NCBI RefSeq assembly: GCF_003119115.1
Contig: NZ_CP022366.1
Span: forward strand, 95,001 to 159,000
DNA: 64,000 bases
DNA from: Azospirillum sp. TSH58
GTDB taxonomy: Bacteria; Pseudomonadota; Alphaproteobacteria; Azospirillales; Azospirillaceae
Direction of reading: 5' to 3'
Shown one piece after another: positions 27,411 to 35,158 of the stretch. Position 1 is the first letter of the stretch, and each line of letters begins with the position of its first letter. The notes under the pieces are model-generated. The model was not told where the DNA came from. It saw only the letters and a list, made by a program, of their open reading frames with translations, and did not search any database. The translations under genes and the position numbers were made by a program.

Positions 27411-27921
27411 TGCCGCACCGCTCCCGTCATTCGGCCACCATCGTCATTGTTCCGGCGCTCCTCAAACCTGTTCCGCGCATCCGGACGGGTCGATGATTTG
27501 CCGATCCTTTGGCTTATTCCATGCCAACACACCGAAGTGGTCTTAAAGCACGTCGCGTCCCTAAAATAATCCAAAATCGAAGCGGGTCCAACGTTGCCCC
27601 TCTCGGCGGAAAGCCTTACGCCACCGACCCCTCCATCGGCCATTCCACCCAATGATCCCCTGCGGCATTTTGGCCGAAAGGCGGCTCCGCCCTGCGAAAC
27701 GGGCTTGCCTTTCAATCTGATATACTAGTATTTTATTTTGTGAAGGACAGACGCGCAGCCCGGCCGGCCCAGGCCCGCCCCTGCCGCGAGCGCATCCCCG
27801 AGAACCGCACCGACCGCCGCGCGCCGCACCGTCACGCCGGCTCTGGCGCGGCGGTCTTACCGATGAACGCCCGCGCGCCGCGCGCGCCGTCCCCGCCCTC
27901 TTTTGCGGAGCCCGTTTCGAT
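27411..27921. other. Divergent bphP / pyk intergenic region (511 nt, no gene)
   Basis: No convincing gene. The left part is of mixed composition and should hold the bphP promoter; the right part has the AT-rich CTRRTATAYYAG palindrome at 27717-27728 and a TATTTTATTTT tract, then about 180 nt of GC-rich leader before pyk. A small open frame at 27740-27925 has proline/arginine-rich content and is probably spurious. Confidence 0.55.
27717..27728. promoter_or_regulatory. CTRRTATAYYAG palindrome upstream of pyk
   Basis: CTGATATACTAG, overlapping ATACTAGTAT, followed by a TATTTTATTTT tract, 194 nt before the pyk start. It shares the 12-bp pattern with sites near pta, gntR2 and dctP. Confidence 0.6.
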
Positions 27922-29445
27922 ATGACCGCCACCACCCCGATCCGCCGCTTCCGGCAGACGAAGATCGTCGCCACGCTGGGTCCGTCCTCCTCCTCGCCGG
28001 AGATGATCCGCTCGCTGTTCGAGGCGGGCGTGGACGTCTTCCGCCTGAACTTCAGCCACGGCTCGCACGACGACCACGGCGCCCGCGTGCGCGCCATCCG
28101 CGCCCTGGAGCGCGAGCTGGAGCGGCCCATCGCCATCATGGCCGACCTACAGGGGCCGAAGCTGCGGCTCGGCCGCTTCGCCGCCGGTTCGGTGGAGCTG
28201 ACGGTGGGCCAGCCCTTCCGCCTCGACCTCTCCACCGAGCCGGGCGACGCGACGCGCGTCGGCATGCCCCATCCGGAGATCTTCGCCGCCCTGCGCCCCG
28301 ACACTGACCTGCTGCTCGACGACGGCAAGGTGAGGCTGCGCATCGTCGATTGCAGCCCGGACCACGCCGACACCGTCGTCGTGGCCGGAACGAAGCTGTC
28401 CGACCGCAAGGGCGTGAACGTGCCCGACGTGCTGCTGCCGCTGTCGCCCCTGACCACGAAGGACCGCGCCGACCTCGTCTTCGCGCTGGAGCAGGAGGTG
28501 GACTGGGTGGCCTTGTCCTTCGTGCAGCGGCCCGAGGACGTGGCGGAGGCGCGCAAGCTGATCGCCGGGCGCGCCGCCCTGATGTCCAAGCTGGAGAAGC
28601 CGCTGGCCATCCAGCATCTGGAGCGCATCGTCGAGCTGTCGGACGGCGTCATGGTCGCCCGCGGCGATCTCGGCGTGGAGATGCCGCCGGAGGACGTGCC
28701 GAGCATCCAGAAGCGCATCATCCGCGAGGCGCGCAAGGCCGGCAAGCCGGTGATCGTCGCCACCCAGATGCTCGAATCGATGATCGGAGCCCCGGCCCCC
28801 ACCCGCGCCGAGGCGTCGGACGTCGCCACCGCCGTCTTCGACGGGGCCGACGCGGTGATGCTGTCGGCGGAGACCGCGTCGGGCGCCTACCCGGTCGAGG
28901 CGGTGTCGATGATGGACCGCATCGCCCGCCGGGTCGAGCATGACGACCTTTACCGCACCATGATGGACGCCCAGCACGCCGACCCGCAGGAGACGGCGGC
29001 CGACGCCATCACCGCGGCGGCGCGGCAGGTCGCCCACACCATCCACGCGGCGGCCATCGTCACCTACACCACCAGCGGTTCGACCACCCTGCGCGCCGCC
29101 CGCGAGCGGCCGGAGGTGCCGATCCTCTGCCTGACCGCGACCGTCGCCGCCTCGCGCCGACTGGTGCTGGCCTACGGCGTGCACAGCGTGCTGACCGAGG
29201 ACATCCAGAACTTCTCCGACATGGTGCACAAGGCGACCCGCATCGCCTACGCCCACGGTCTGGCGGAGGACGGGCAGCGGCTGGTCATCACCGCGGGCGT
29301 GCCCTTCGGCATGCCGGGCTCGACCAACATCCTGCGCATCGCCTGGGTGGAGCGGCCCGTCCTTCCGTCGGGCGGTTACACGCAAAACGCGCAGGAATCC
29401 CGGTCAGATCAATTGACCCCGGTCATGGCCGACGCCGGGGCGTGA
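27922..29445 (+). CDS. pyk: Pyruvate kinase
   Basis: Converts phosphoenolpyruvate and ADP to pyruvate and ATP. The 507 residues show KIVATLGPSS, the substrate site DVFRLNFSHGSHDDH, MADLQGPKLRLG, ALSFVQRPEDV, the active-site ...SKLEKPLAIQHLE (catalytic Lys), VMVARGDLGVEMPPEDVPSI, ATQMLESMI and SAETASGAYPVEAVSMM. Length fits class II enzymes. It is followed 67 nt later by pflA and focA on the same strand, so pyruvate formation and its cleavage to formate may be expressed together. Confidence 0.97.
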   Translation: MTATTPIRRFRQTKIVATLGPSSSSPEMIRSLFEAGVDVFRLNFSHGSHDDHGARVRAIRALERELERPIAIMADLQGPKLRLGRFAAGSVELTVGQPFRLDLSTEPGDATRVGMPHPEIFAALRPDTDLLLDDGKVRLRIVDCSPDHADTVVVAGTKLSDRKGVNVPDVLLPLSPLTTKDRADLVFALEQEVDWVALSFVQRPEDVAEARKLIAGRAALMSKLEKPLAIQHLERIVELSDGVMVARGDLGVEMPPEDVPSIQKRIIREARKAGKPVIVATQMLESMIGAPAPTRAEASDVATAVFDGADAVMLSAETASGAYPVEAVSMMDRIARRVEHDDLYRTMMDAQHADPQETAADAITAAARQVAHTIHAAAIVTYTTSGSTTLRAARERPEVPILCLTATVAASRRLVLAYGVHSVLTEDIQNFSDMVHKATRIAYAHGLAEDGQRLVITAGVPFGMPGSTNILRIAWVERPVLPSGGYTQNAQESRSDQLTPVMADAGA

Positions 29446-29461
29446 CATAGGATGGCACACA

Positions 29462-29494
29462 GCGCCGGTGCCGCAATGAAGCGGGCACCGGCGC
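29462..29494 (+). terminator. Hairpin between pyk and pflA
   Basis: Perfect 11-bp stem GCGCCGGTGCC / GGCACCGGCGC with an 11-nt loop, 16 nt after the pyk stop and 18 nt before the pflA start. It lacks a T-run, so it may be a partial terminator or a processing/stability structure within an operon. Confidence 0.55.
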
Positions 29495-29512
29495 CCATTC
29501 ACGAGGTGCCTC

Positions 29513-30292
29513 ATGCTCAGCCCGATTACCCCCCACCCCGCGCACGCCGCCGGGACGGGCGCATCGGTCCGCGGCTGGGTCCATTCGGTGGAGACGGGCG
29601 GAACGGTCGATGGGCCGGGTCTGCGCTACGTCCTGTTCCTGGCCGGATGCCCGCTGCGCTGCCAGTACTGCCACAATCCCGACACCCGCCACATGCATGA
29701 CGGGTCGCCGGCCCAGTCCTCCGACGTGCTGGCCGACATCGCCACCTACGCCGATTTCCTGCACCGCGCCCATGGCGGCCTGACCATCAGCGGCGGCGAG
29801 CCGCTGGTCCAGCCGGAATTCTGCGCGGCCATCTACCGCGGCGCCAAGCAGCTCGGCCTGCACACCGCGCTCGACACCTCGGGTTTCCTCGGCAGCCACG
29901 CCGACGACCATCTGCTGGCCGACGTCGATCTGGTGCTGCTGGACATCAAGGCGTTCAAGGAATCGACCTACCGCGCCGTCACCGGCGTGCCGCTGCGCCC
30001 GACCCTGGAGTTCGCCGAGCGGCTGTCCGCGCTGCGCAAGCCGATCTGGCTGCGCTACGTGCTGGTTCCCGGCCTGACCGACCATCTCGACGAGATCGAA
30101 GGGCTGGCGGAATTCGCCGCCGGCCTGGAGGTGGTGGAGCGGGTGGACATCCTGCCCTTCCACAAGATGGGCGAGTTCAAATGGAAGCAGCTCGGCCTGC
30201 CCTACGCGCTGGCCAACACCGAACCTCCCCCGCCGGAGCTGACCGAGCGGGTGCGCGGCATCTTCCGGACGCAGGGCCTCAAGGCCGTGTGA
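29513..30292 (+). CDS. pflA: Pyruvate formate-lyase activating enzyme (radical SAM)
   Basis: Installs the glycyl radical on PflB using S-adenosylmethionine and a 4Fe-4S cluster. The cluster motif C-x3-C-x2-C is LAGCPLRCQYCHNPDT (Cys46, Cys50, Cys53). TISGGEPLVQPEF is the SAM-binding GGE segment, followed by ALDTSGFLG, LLDIKAF and LRYVLVPGLTD. The 259-residue length is normal. The start has a GAGGTG site. It lies between pyk and focA, 16 kb from pflB, an unusual separation. Confidence 0.96.
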   Translation: MLSPITPHPAHAAGTGASVRGWVHSVETGGTVDGPGLRYVLFLAGCPLRCQYCHNPDTRHMHDGSPAQSSDVLADIATYADFLHRAHGGLTISGGEPLVQPEFCAAIYRGAKQLGLHTALDTSGFLGSHADDHLLADVDLVLLDIKAFKESTYRAVTGVPLRPTLEFAERLSALRKPIWLRYVLVPGLTDHLDEIEGLAEFAAGLEVVERVDILPFHKMGEFKWKQLGLPYALANTEPPPPELTERVRGIFRTQGLKAV

Positions 30293-30320
30293 GACGCCGT
30301 ATGAAATGAGGAGCAATCCC

Positions 30321-31223
30321 ATGGACACGCATTCCCTTCCGGAGGCCTCCCCGGTCGCCTCCCCTGCCGCCCCGCCCGCGTCCTCCCTGGACGCGCTGAT
30401 GCCCGACGCCATCGCGCTCACGGCGGAGAATCTGGGCGTCAAGAAGGCCAATTACGACGCCGCGACGCTGTTCGCCCTGGCCGTCCTGGCCGGCGCCTTC
30501 ATCGCGCTGGGCGGGCTGTTCGCCACCGTCGCCATGTCGGGGGCGGAGGGCATGCTGCCCTACGGGGTGACCCGGCTGCTTGGCGGTCTGGTCTTCTCGC
30601 TGGGGCTGATCCTGGTCATCGTCGGCGGCGCGCAGCTCTTCACCGGCGACGCGCTGATGGTCATGGCCTGGGCCAGCGGGCGGGTGAGGACCGGGCGGAT
30701 GCTCCAGGTCTGGACCATGGTGTGGCTCGGCAACTTCGTCGGCGCCGCCGGCACGGCGCTGCTGGTCTTCCTGTCCGGGCAATACGCCTTCGGCCATGGG
30801 GCGGTGGGCGCCTCGGCGCTCTACTTCGCCACCGCCAAGGCGGGGCTGCCCGCCGGACAGGCCTTCTTCCTGGGCATCCTGTGCAACGTCCTGGTCTGCC
30901 TCGCGGTGTGGCTGGCGCTCGGCGCGCGCAGCGTGACCGACAAGATCATGGCGATCGTCTTCCCGGTCAGCGCCTTCGTCGCCGCCGGTTTCGAGCACTG
31001 CGTCGCCAACATGTATTTCGTGCCGCTGGGCCTGCTGATCGAATGGGGCGCCCCGGCCTCCTTCTGGGCCGATCTGGGACGGGCCGCGCCGGTCATCCCG
31101 GTGGGGCAGTTCCTGCTGAACCTCGCCGCGGTGACGCTGGGCAACTGGTTCGGCGGAGCGGTGCTGGTCGGCGCCGTCTACTGGTTCATCTACCGCCGCC
31201 CGAGCCGCCGCACGGCGCATTGA
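30321..31223 (+). CDS. focA: Formate/nitrite transporter (FocA-like)
   Basis: Pentameric inner-membrane channel that exports or imports formate made by PflB. The 300-residue protein has an N-terminal soluble tail with LTAENLGVKKANYDAATL, six membrane helices, and FNT motifs GGAQLFTGDALMVMAWASG, GNFVGAAGTALLV, KAGLPAGQAFFLGILCNVLVCLAV and EHCVANMYFVPLGL (conserved His). The ATG at 30321 with a GAGGAG site is chosen over the ATG at 30306. It starts 29 nt after pflA, so the two are probably co-transcribed. Nitrite is a less likely substrate given the neighbours. Confidence 0.93.
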   Translation: MDTHSLPEASPVASPAAPPASSLDALMPDAIALTAENLGVKKANYDAATLFALAVLAGAFIALGGLFATVAMSGAEGMLPYGVTRLLGGLVFSLGLILVIVGGAQLFTGDALMVMAWASGRVRTGRMLQVWTMVWLGNFVGAAGTALLVFLSGQYAFGHGAVGASALYFATAKAGLPAGQAFFLGILCNVLVCLAVWLALGARSVTDKIMAIVFPVSAFVAAGFEHCVANMYFVPLGLLIEWGAPASFWADLGRAAPVIPVGQFLLNLAAVTLGNWFGGAVLVGAVYWFIYRRPSRRTAH

Positions 31224-31234
31224 AGGCAGACGTT

Positions 31235-31324
31235 TTGCCCCCACCCCGGCCCTCCCCCGCTTCGCAAGGGAGGGGATCTTTCTCCCTCCCCTGCGAAAGC
31301 GGGGGAGGGCCGGGGTGGGGGCAA
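31235..31324. repeat. GC-rich dispersed hairpin repeat (copy 3)
   Basis: CCCCCACCCCGGCCCTCCCC block followed by the complementary G-rich block, same family as copies at 10687, 20894 and 55336. It follows focA and may end or protect the pyk-pflA-focA transcript. Confidence 0.72.
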
Positions 31325-31357
31325 GGTCAACCCATTCCCTCACCCCCCGGGGCAACC

Positions 31358-32305
31358 ATGGCCCAGCCCATCCCCAGCCATCTCCAGGCGCGCAGCGGCA
31401 TCGTCTCCATGCTGCTGGCGGTGTTCCTCTACGCGGTGCTGAACGCTCTGGCGAAGCATCTCGCGGCGGACTACCCGCTGGCCGAGGTGACCTTCTTCCG
31501 CAACGCCTTCGCCCTGCTGCCCGCCGCCGCCATGCTGGCCCGCGCCGGCGGCTGGCGCAGCCTGCGCACGGAGCATCTGGGCGGCCATTTCTGGCGGGCG
31601 GCGATTGGCCTGACCTCGATGGTCCTGCTGTTCCTCTCCTATCATCTGATGCCGATGGCCGACGCGGTGGCGCTGTCCTTCTCCGCCCCGCTGTTCCTGA
31701 CCGCGCTGTCGGTGCCGGTGCTGGGGGAGCGGGTCGGCCCCTACCGCTGGGGGGCGGTGGCGGTGGGCTTCGCCGGGGTGCTGGTCATCGTGCAGCCGGG
31801 AAGCGGCATGCTGAACACCGGCGCGCTGGTCGGGCTGAGCGCCGCCGTCGCCTACGCCTTCGCCATGATGGCGATGCGGCAGCTGGGGCGGACGGAGGCG
31901 CCGGTCACCACCGTCTTCTACTTCACCGCCTTCTCCACGCTGCTCAGCGCCTTCGCCCTGCCCTTCGTCTGGACGATGCCGACGGCGGAGGGCTTCGCGC
32001 TGATGGCGGCGATGGGGCTGGTCGGCGGCGGCGCCCAGTATTTCGCCACCCGCGCCTACGCCCTGGCCCCGGCGGCGGTCATCAGCCCGTTCAACTACGC
32101 CGGAATCCTCTGGGCCTGCCTGTTCGGCTGGCTGTTCTGGGGCGACTGGCCGGGAACTCATGTGCTCGCCGGGGCCGCCATCGTCATCGCCAGCGGCCTC
32201 TTGATCCTGATCCGCGAGACGCGCCGCCGGGCCGAGGCGGGGACCTGCGACACTTCGCCCGCCCTGTCCCACGATTTGCCACTCAGCACCGGCCGCAAAC
32301 ACTAA
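31358..32305 (+). CDS. DMT-superfamily (EamA) transporter
   Basis: 315-residue inner-membrane protein with ten predicted helices in two EamA repeats: the first has LLAVFLYAVLNALAKHLAAD, FFRNAFALLPAAAML and MADAVALSFSAPLFLTALSV plus VPVLGERVGPYRW; the second ends PFNYAGILWACLFGWLFWGDWPG. Family members export metabolites or amino acids; the substrate here cannot be read. The ATG at 31358 is chosen because longer frames run through the focA gene. The stop at 32305 overlaps the palindrome that begins at 32302. Confidence 0.88.
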   Translation: MAQPIPSHLQARSGIVSMLLAVFLYAVLNALAKHLAADYPLAEVTFFRNAFALLPAAAMLARAGGWRSLRTEHLGGHFWRAAIGLTSMVLLFLSYHLMPMADAVALSFSAPLFLTALSVPVLGERVGPYRWGAVAVGFAGVLVIVQPGSGMLNTGALVGLSAAVAYAFAMMAMRQLGRTEAPVTTVFYFTAFSTLLSAFALPFVWTMPTAEGFALMAAMGLVGGGAQYFATRAYALAPAAVISPFNYAGILWACLFGWLFWGDWPGTHVLAGAAIVIASGLLILIRETRRRAEAGTCDTSPALSHDLPLSTGRKH

Positions 32306-32313
32306 TATATTAG
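32302..32313. promoter_or_regulatory. CTRRTATAYYAG palindrome upstream of gntR2
   Basis: CTAATATATTAG, a perfect palindrome, overlaps the transporter stop codon and lies 68 nt before the GntR start. It is the best-conserved of the shared sites and suggests autoregulation by this GntR protein. Confidence 0.65.
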
Positions 32314-32380
32314 CTTTCATGGTTTCCTGCGGGGCGCCGGCTCACTGTCCGCGCGACCCGCCCGCCCGACGAGGTGGCTC

Positions 32381-33139
32381 ATGCCATCGGATTCCCTCAC
32401 CGCCGCCCCGCCGCGGCAGCGCCGGCTTGCCACGGTCCGGCCCGCGCCGCGCTCCGCCTCTCCCATCTACCGCGATCTGCGGAACGACATCCTGGGGATG
32501 CGCCGACGACCCGGCGAGCCCATCGCCGAGGCCCGGATCGCCCAGGCCTACGGCGTCAGCCGCACCCCCGTGCACGAGGCGGTGCTGCGGCTGGCCGACG
32601 AGGGGCTGATCGACGTCTTCCCGCAGTCCGGCACCTATGTGTCCCTGATCCCGGTCGCCGCCCTGCCGGAGGCCGGGGTGATCCGCAAGGCGCTGGAGGA
32701 GGCCACCGTGCGGATGGCCGCCGTCCGCGCCAACGCTGGCGACATCGCTCAGCTTCGCGCGGCGCTGGAGATGCAGCGCGACCTTTGCGCCGCCTGCGAC
32801 CGCGACGGCTTCCACGAGGCCGACGAGAGCTTCCACGCCCTGCTCGCCGAGATCGCCGGATTCCCCGGCTTCTGGGCGCTGGTGGAGCAGGTGAAGGTGC
32901 AGGTCGACCGCTGCCGGCGCCTGACCCTGCCCGTCCCCGGCCAGATGGCGAAGGTCATCGCCGAGCACGACGCCATCGTGGAGGCCATCGCCGCCCACGA
33001 CCGCGAGGCGAGCGTCCTGGCGCTCGGCGCCCATCTCGACGGGTTGCGGCTGGCCATCGACGAACTGCGCGCCGCCGCACCGCTTTACTTCACCGACGCG
33101 CCCACCGCCGCGGGGCGTCAAACCCCGCCCCGGCTTTAA
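32381..33139 (+). CDS. GntR-family regulator 2, FCD subfamily
   Basis: 252-residue regulator. The winged helix (residues ~28-98) shows IYRDLRNDILGMRRRPGEPI and ARIAQAYGVSRTPVHEAVLRLADEGLI; the FCD domain has DESFHALLAEIAGFP and VIAEHDAIVEAIAAHD, where the Asp and His residues normally bind metal and the ligand. It sits directly upstream of the TRAP operon and between two CTRRTATAYYAG palindromes (32302-32313 and 33207-33218), so it is the leading candidate for the protein that binds this motif. The effector would be a sugar acid or its breakdown product. Confidence 0.9.
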   Translation: MPSDSLTAAPPRQRRLATVRPAPRSASPIYRDLRNDILGMRRRPGEPIAEARIAQAYGVSRTPVHEAVLRLADEGLIDVFPQSGTYVSLIPVAALPEAGVIRKALEEATVRMAAVRANAGDIAQLRAALEMQRDLCAACDRDGFHEADESFHALLAEIAGFPGFWALVEQVKVQVDRCRRLTLPVPGQMAKVIAEHDAIVEAIAAHDREASVLALGAHLDGLRLAIDELRAAAPLYFTDAPTAAGRQTPPRL

Positions 33140-33206
33140 TCCCCACCCGGCTTGCGACATTTTGGCGTCGCGCGTTCCGCCCCCCGTTTTGTGCTTGCCT
33201 CGATAG

Positions 33207-33218
33207 CTGATATATTAA
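33207..33218. promoter_or_regulatory. CTRRTATAYYAG-like site upstream of the TRAP operon
   Basis: CTGATATATTAA matches the 12-bp pattern with one change, and continues to 33227 as TATAACTAG so that the whole 21 nt form a larger imperfect palindrome. It is 348 nt before dctP. Confidence 0.6.
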
Positions 33219-33391
33219 TATAACTAGCCCAGCGGGACCTGACGCCGACTTGAACAACCGGCGTCTCCGCTCACCGGACAACTGACGGAAGGCCGCGCGG
33301 AAGAACGCCGCGGGCGTTTCGGAGCAAAGGACAAAGACCGCCCAGCTTCACCCCGTCGGCAGACGCCGATGGCGCCGGGATTTTGCGCCCC

Positions 33392-33413
33392 ATCCCCTTC
33401 GGGATTATTTTTT
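33392..33413 (+). terminator. Short hairpin with T-run in the dctP leader
   Basis: Stem ATCCC / GGGAT with a 4-nt loop, followed by TATTTTTT. The stem is only 5 bp, so its strength is uncertain. It lies 253 nt after gntR2 and 153 nt before dctP. Confidence 0.5.
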
Positions 33414-33565
33414 GCCCCCGCTTTCGCAGCGCTGTTATTCGAGGCGCACAGTCGAAAGGCCAGGGCTTTTTCTGAACACAAGCCCCCTTCGTTTGTCCAT
33501 TTCCGGCGGGCCGATGACCCGCCTCCGCTCCAACAGACACTTCTCCTAAGGCAGGAGTACGGTCC

Positions 33566-34552
33566 ATGAAGAACACCTTCCGTCGCCTCGGCATGGCGCT
33601 GCTGGCCGCTTGCGCCGCGGGCGCGCTGCTCGCCGCCCCGGTTTCGGCCCGCGACTTCCGGTCGGCCGACATCCACCCCGGCGACTACCCGACCGTCGAG
33701 GCGGTCAAATACATGGGCAAGCTGCTGAGCGAGCGCAGCAACGGCAAGCTCGGCGTGAAGGTCTATCCGAACGGCGCGCTGGGCAACGAGCGCGACACGA
33801 TCGAGCAGATCAAGATCGGCGGGCTCGACATGATGCGCATCAACGTCGCGCCGCTGAACAACGTGGTGCCGGAGACGATGGTCGTCGCCCTGCCCTTCAT
33901 CTTCCGCGACACCGACCACATGCACGCCGTGCTGGACGGCCCGATCGGCGACGAGATCCTGGCCGCCATGGAAAGCCAGGGGCTGATCGGTCTGGCCTTC
34001 TACGACAGCGGCTCGCGCTCGCTCTATTCCAAGAAGCCGGTGTCCTCGCTGGCCGACCTGAAGGGCATGAAGATCCGCGTCCAGCAGTCGGACCTGTTCG
34101 TGTCGATGATCGAGGCGCTGGGCGCCAACCCGACGCCGATGCCGATGGGCGAGGTCTACACCGGCCTGAAGACCGGCATCATCGACGCGGCGGAGAACAA
34201 CTACCCGTCCTATGAATCCTCGCGCCACTTCGAGGCCGCCAAATACTTCACCCGCACCGAGCACGCCATGGCGCCGGAGGTGCTGGTCTTCTCCAAGGTC
34301 ACCTGGGACCGCCTGTCGAAGGACGACCAGGCCGCCATCCGCAAGGCCGCCAAGGACTCCGTCCCCTACATGCGCAAGCTGTGGACGGAGCGCGAGGAAG
34401 CGTCCCGCGCCATCGTCGAGAAGGCCGGCTCCCAGATCAGCGACGTGAAGAACAAGCAGGAATTCATCGACGCGATGAAGCCCGTCTTCGCCAAGTTCGC
34501 GAACACGCCGAAGCTGCAGGGCCTCGTCCAGCGCATCCAGGACACGAAGTAA
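33566..34552 (+). CDS. dctP: TRAP transporter solute-binding protein (DctP family)
   Basis: 328-residue periplasmic receptor. A signal peptide ends APVSARDF. The mature part shows the DctP pattern: YMGKLLSERSNGKLGVKVYP, GNERDTIEQIKIGGLDMMRI, VVALPFIFRDTDHMHAVLDG, and the ligand arginine/asparagine region MKIRVQQSDLFVSMIEALGA, GLKTGIIDAAENNYPSYESS. Similarity to receptors for sugar acids, plus nearby uxuAB and two FCD GntR regulators, suggests a hexuronate or aldonate ligand; that is an inference. It heads dctPQM with a downstream hairpin before dctQ. Confidence 0.93.
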   Translation: MKNTFRRLGMALLAACAAGALLAAPVSARDFRSADIHPGDYPTVEAVKYMGKLLSERSNGKLGVKVYPNGALGNERDTIEQIKIGGLDMMRINVAPLNNVVPETMVVALPFIFRDTDHMHAVLDGPIGDEILAAMESQGLIGLAFYDSGSRSLYSKKPVSSLADLKGMKIRVQQSDLFVSMIEALGANPTPMPMGEVYTGLKTGIIDAAENNYPSYESSRHFEAAKYFTRTEHAMAPEVLVFSKVTWDRLSKDDQAAIRKAAKDSVPYMRKLWTEREEASRAIVEKAGSQISDVKNKQEFIDAMKPVFAKFANTPKLQGLVQRIQDTK

Positions 34553-34565
34553 GGCACGCGCGGCC

Positions 34566-34595
34566 GCGGCGCCGGCCAAGCCCGGCCGGCGCCGC
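34566..34595 (+). promoter_or_regulatory. Stable hairpin between dctP and dctQ
   Basis: Perfect 12-bp stem GCGGCGCCGGCC / GGCCGGCGCCGC with a 6-nt loop, 14 nt after the dctP stop. It probably protects the dctP mRNA end or dampens read-through, so that the receptor is made in excess over the membrane subunits. Confidence 0.6.
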
Positions 34596-34618
34596 AGTCC
34601 CGCGGGAAGGACGGCATC

Positions 34619-35158
34619 ATGAGCATCGAACTTGAATTGGAAGAGGCCCGCCCCCTCGCCGCCCCGCGCCTGTTGACGCGGATGAACGCCCGGCTGGCGT
34701 GGTCGGGGATGTGCGTGGCGATGGTCGGCCTGATGGCCATCGTCGGGGTGGTGTTCTATCAGGTCTTCGGCCGCTACGTGCTGAACGATTCGCCGACCTG
34801 GGCGGAGAGCCTGGCCATCGTGCTGGTCCTCTACGTCACCCTCATCGGCGCCGCCGTCGGCGTCCGCGACGCCGGACACATCGGCCTGGAGTCCTTCCTC
34901 GTCATGCTGCCCGACGTCATCCGCCGCAAGGTCGAGATCGTCATCTACGCCCTGGTCGGCGTCTTCGGCGCCTGCATGGCCTACAACGGCTGGGTGCTCG
35001 GCACCTCCGTCGCCGCCTACTACATCCCCAACCTGCACGTCTCCGAAGCCGTCCGCTACATCCCGCTCGTGCTCTCCGGCGTCCTGATCGTGCTTTTCGC
35101 CATCGAACACGTCGTCGCCATCATCCGCGGCGAGGAGGTCGCACCATCATGGAACTGA
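34619..35158 (+). CDS. dctQ: TRAP transporter small membrane subunit (DctQ family)
   Basis: 179 residues with four predicted helices (MVGLMAIVGVVFYQVFGRYV, LAIVLVLYVTLIGAAVGVRD, IVIYALVGVFGACMAYN, IPLVLSGVLIVLFAI). The conserved WAESLAIVLVLYVTLIGAAV and RDAGHIGLE segments mark the DctQ family. It stabilises DctM and completes the transporter. Its stop overlaps the dctM start by 10 nt. Confidence 0.92.
   Translation: MSIELELEEARPLAAPRLLTRMNARLAWSGMCVAMVGLMAIVGVVFYQVFGRYVLNDSPTWAESLAIVLVLYVTLIGAAVGVRDAGHIGLESFLVMLPDVIRRKVEIVIYALVGVFGACMAYNGWVLGTSVAAYYIPNLHVSEAVRYIPLVLSGVLIVLFAIEHVVAIIRGEEVAPSWN

Larger units (their letters stand above)
33140..33565. other. Leader region before the TRAP operon (426 nt, no gene)
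   Basis: Holds the operator-like site at 33207-33218, then about 340 nt before dctP. Inside is a short hairpin followed by a T-run (33392-33413), which could be the terminator of gntR2 or a premature terminator in a long dctP leader. Open frames here look spurious. Confidence 0.55.

Noticed and set aside
27740..27925. 61-codon frame upstream of pyk
   Set aside because: Pro/Arg/Ala-rich, no ribosome site, lies in a leader; probably chance.
29440..29475. Sigma-54 promoter (TGGCAC-N5-TTGC) before pflA
   Set aside because: TGGCAC occurs, but the -12 element does not match.
33369..33569. 66-codon frame in the dctP leader
   Set aside because: No ribosome site, overlaps a hairpin with T-run and the dctP start; no similarity seen.
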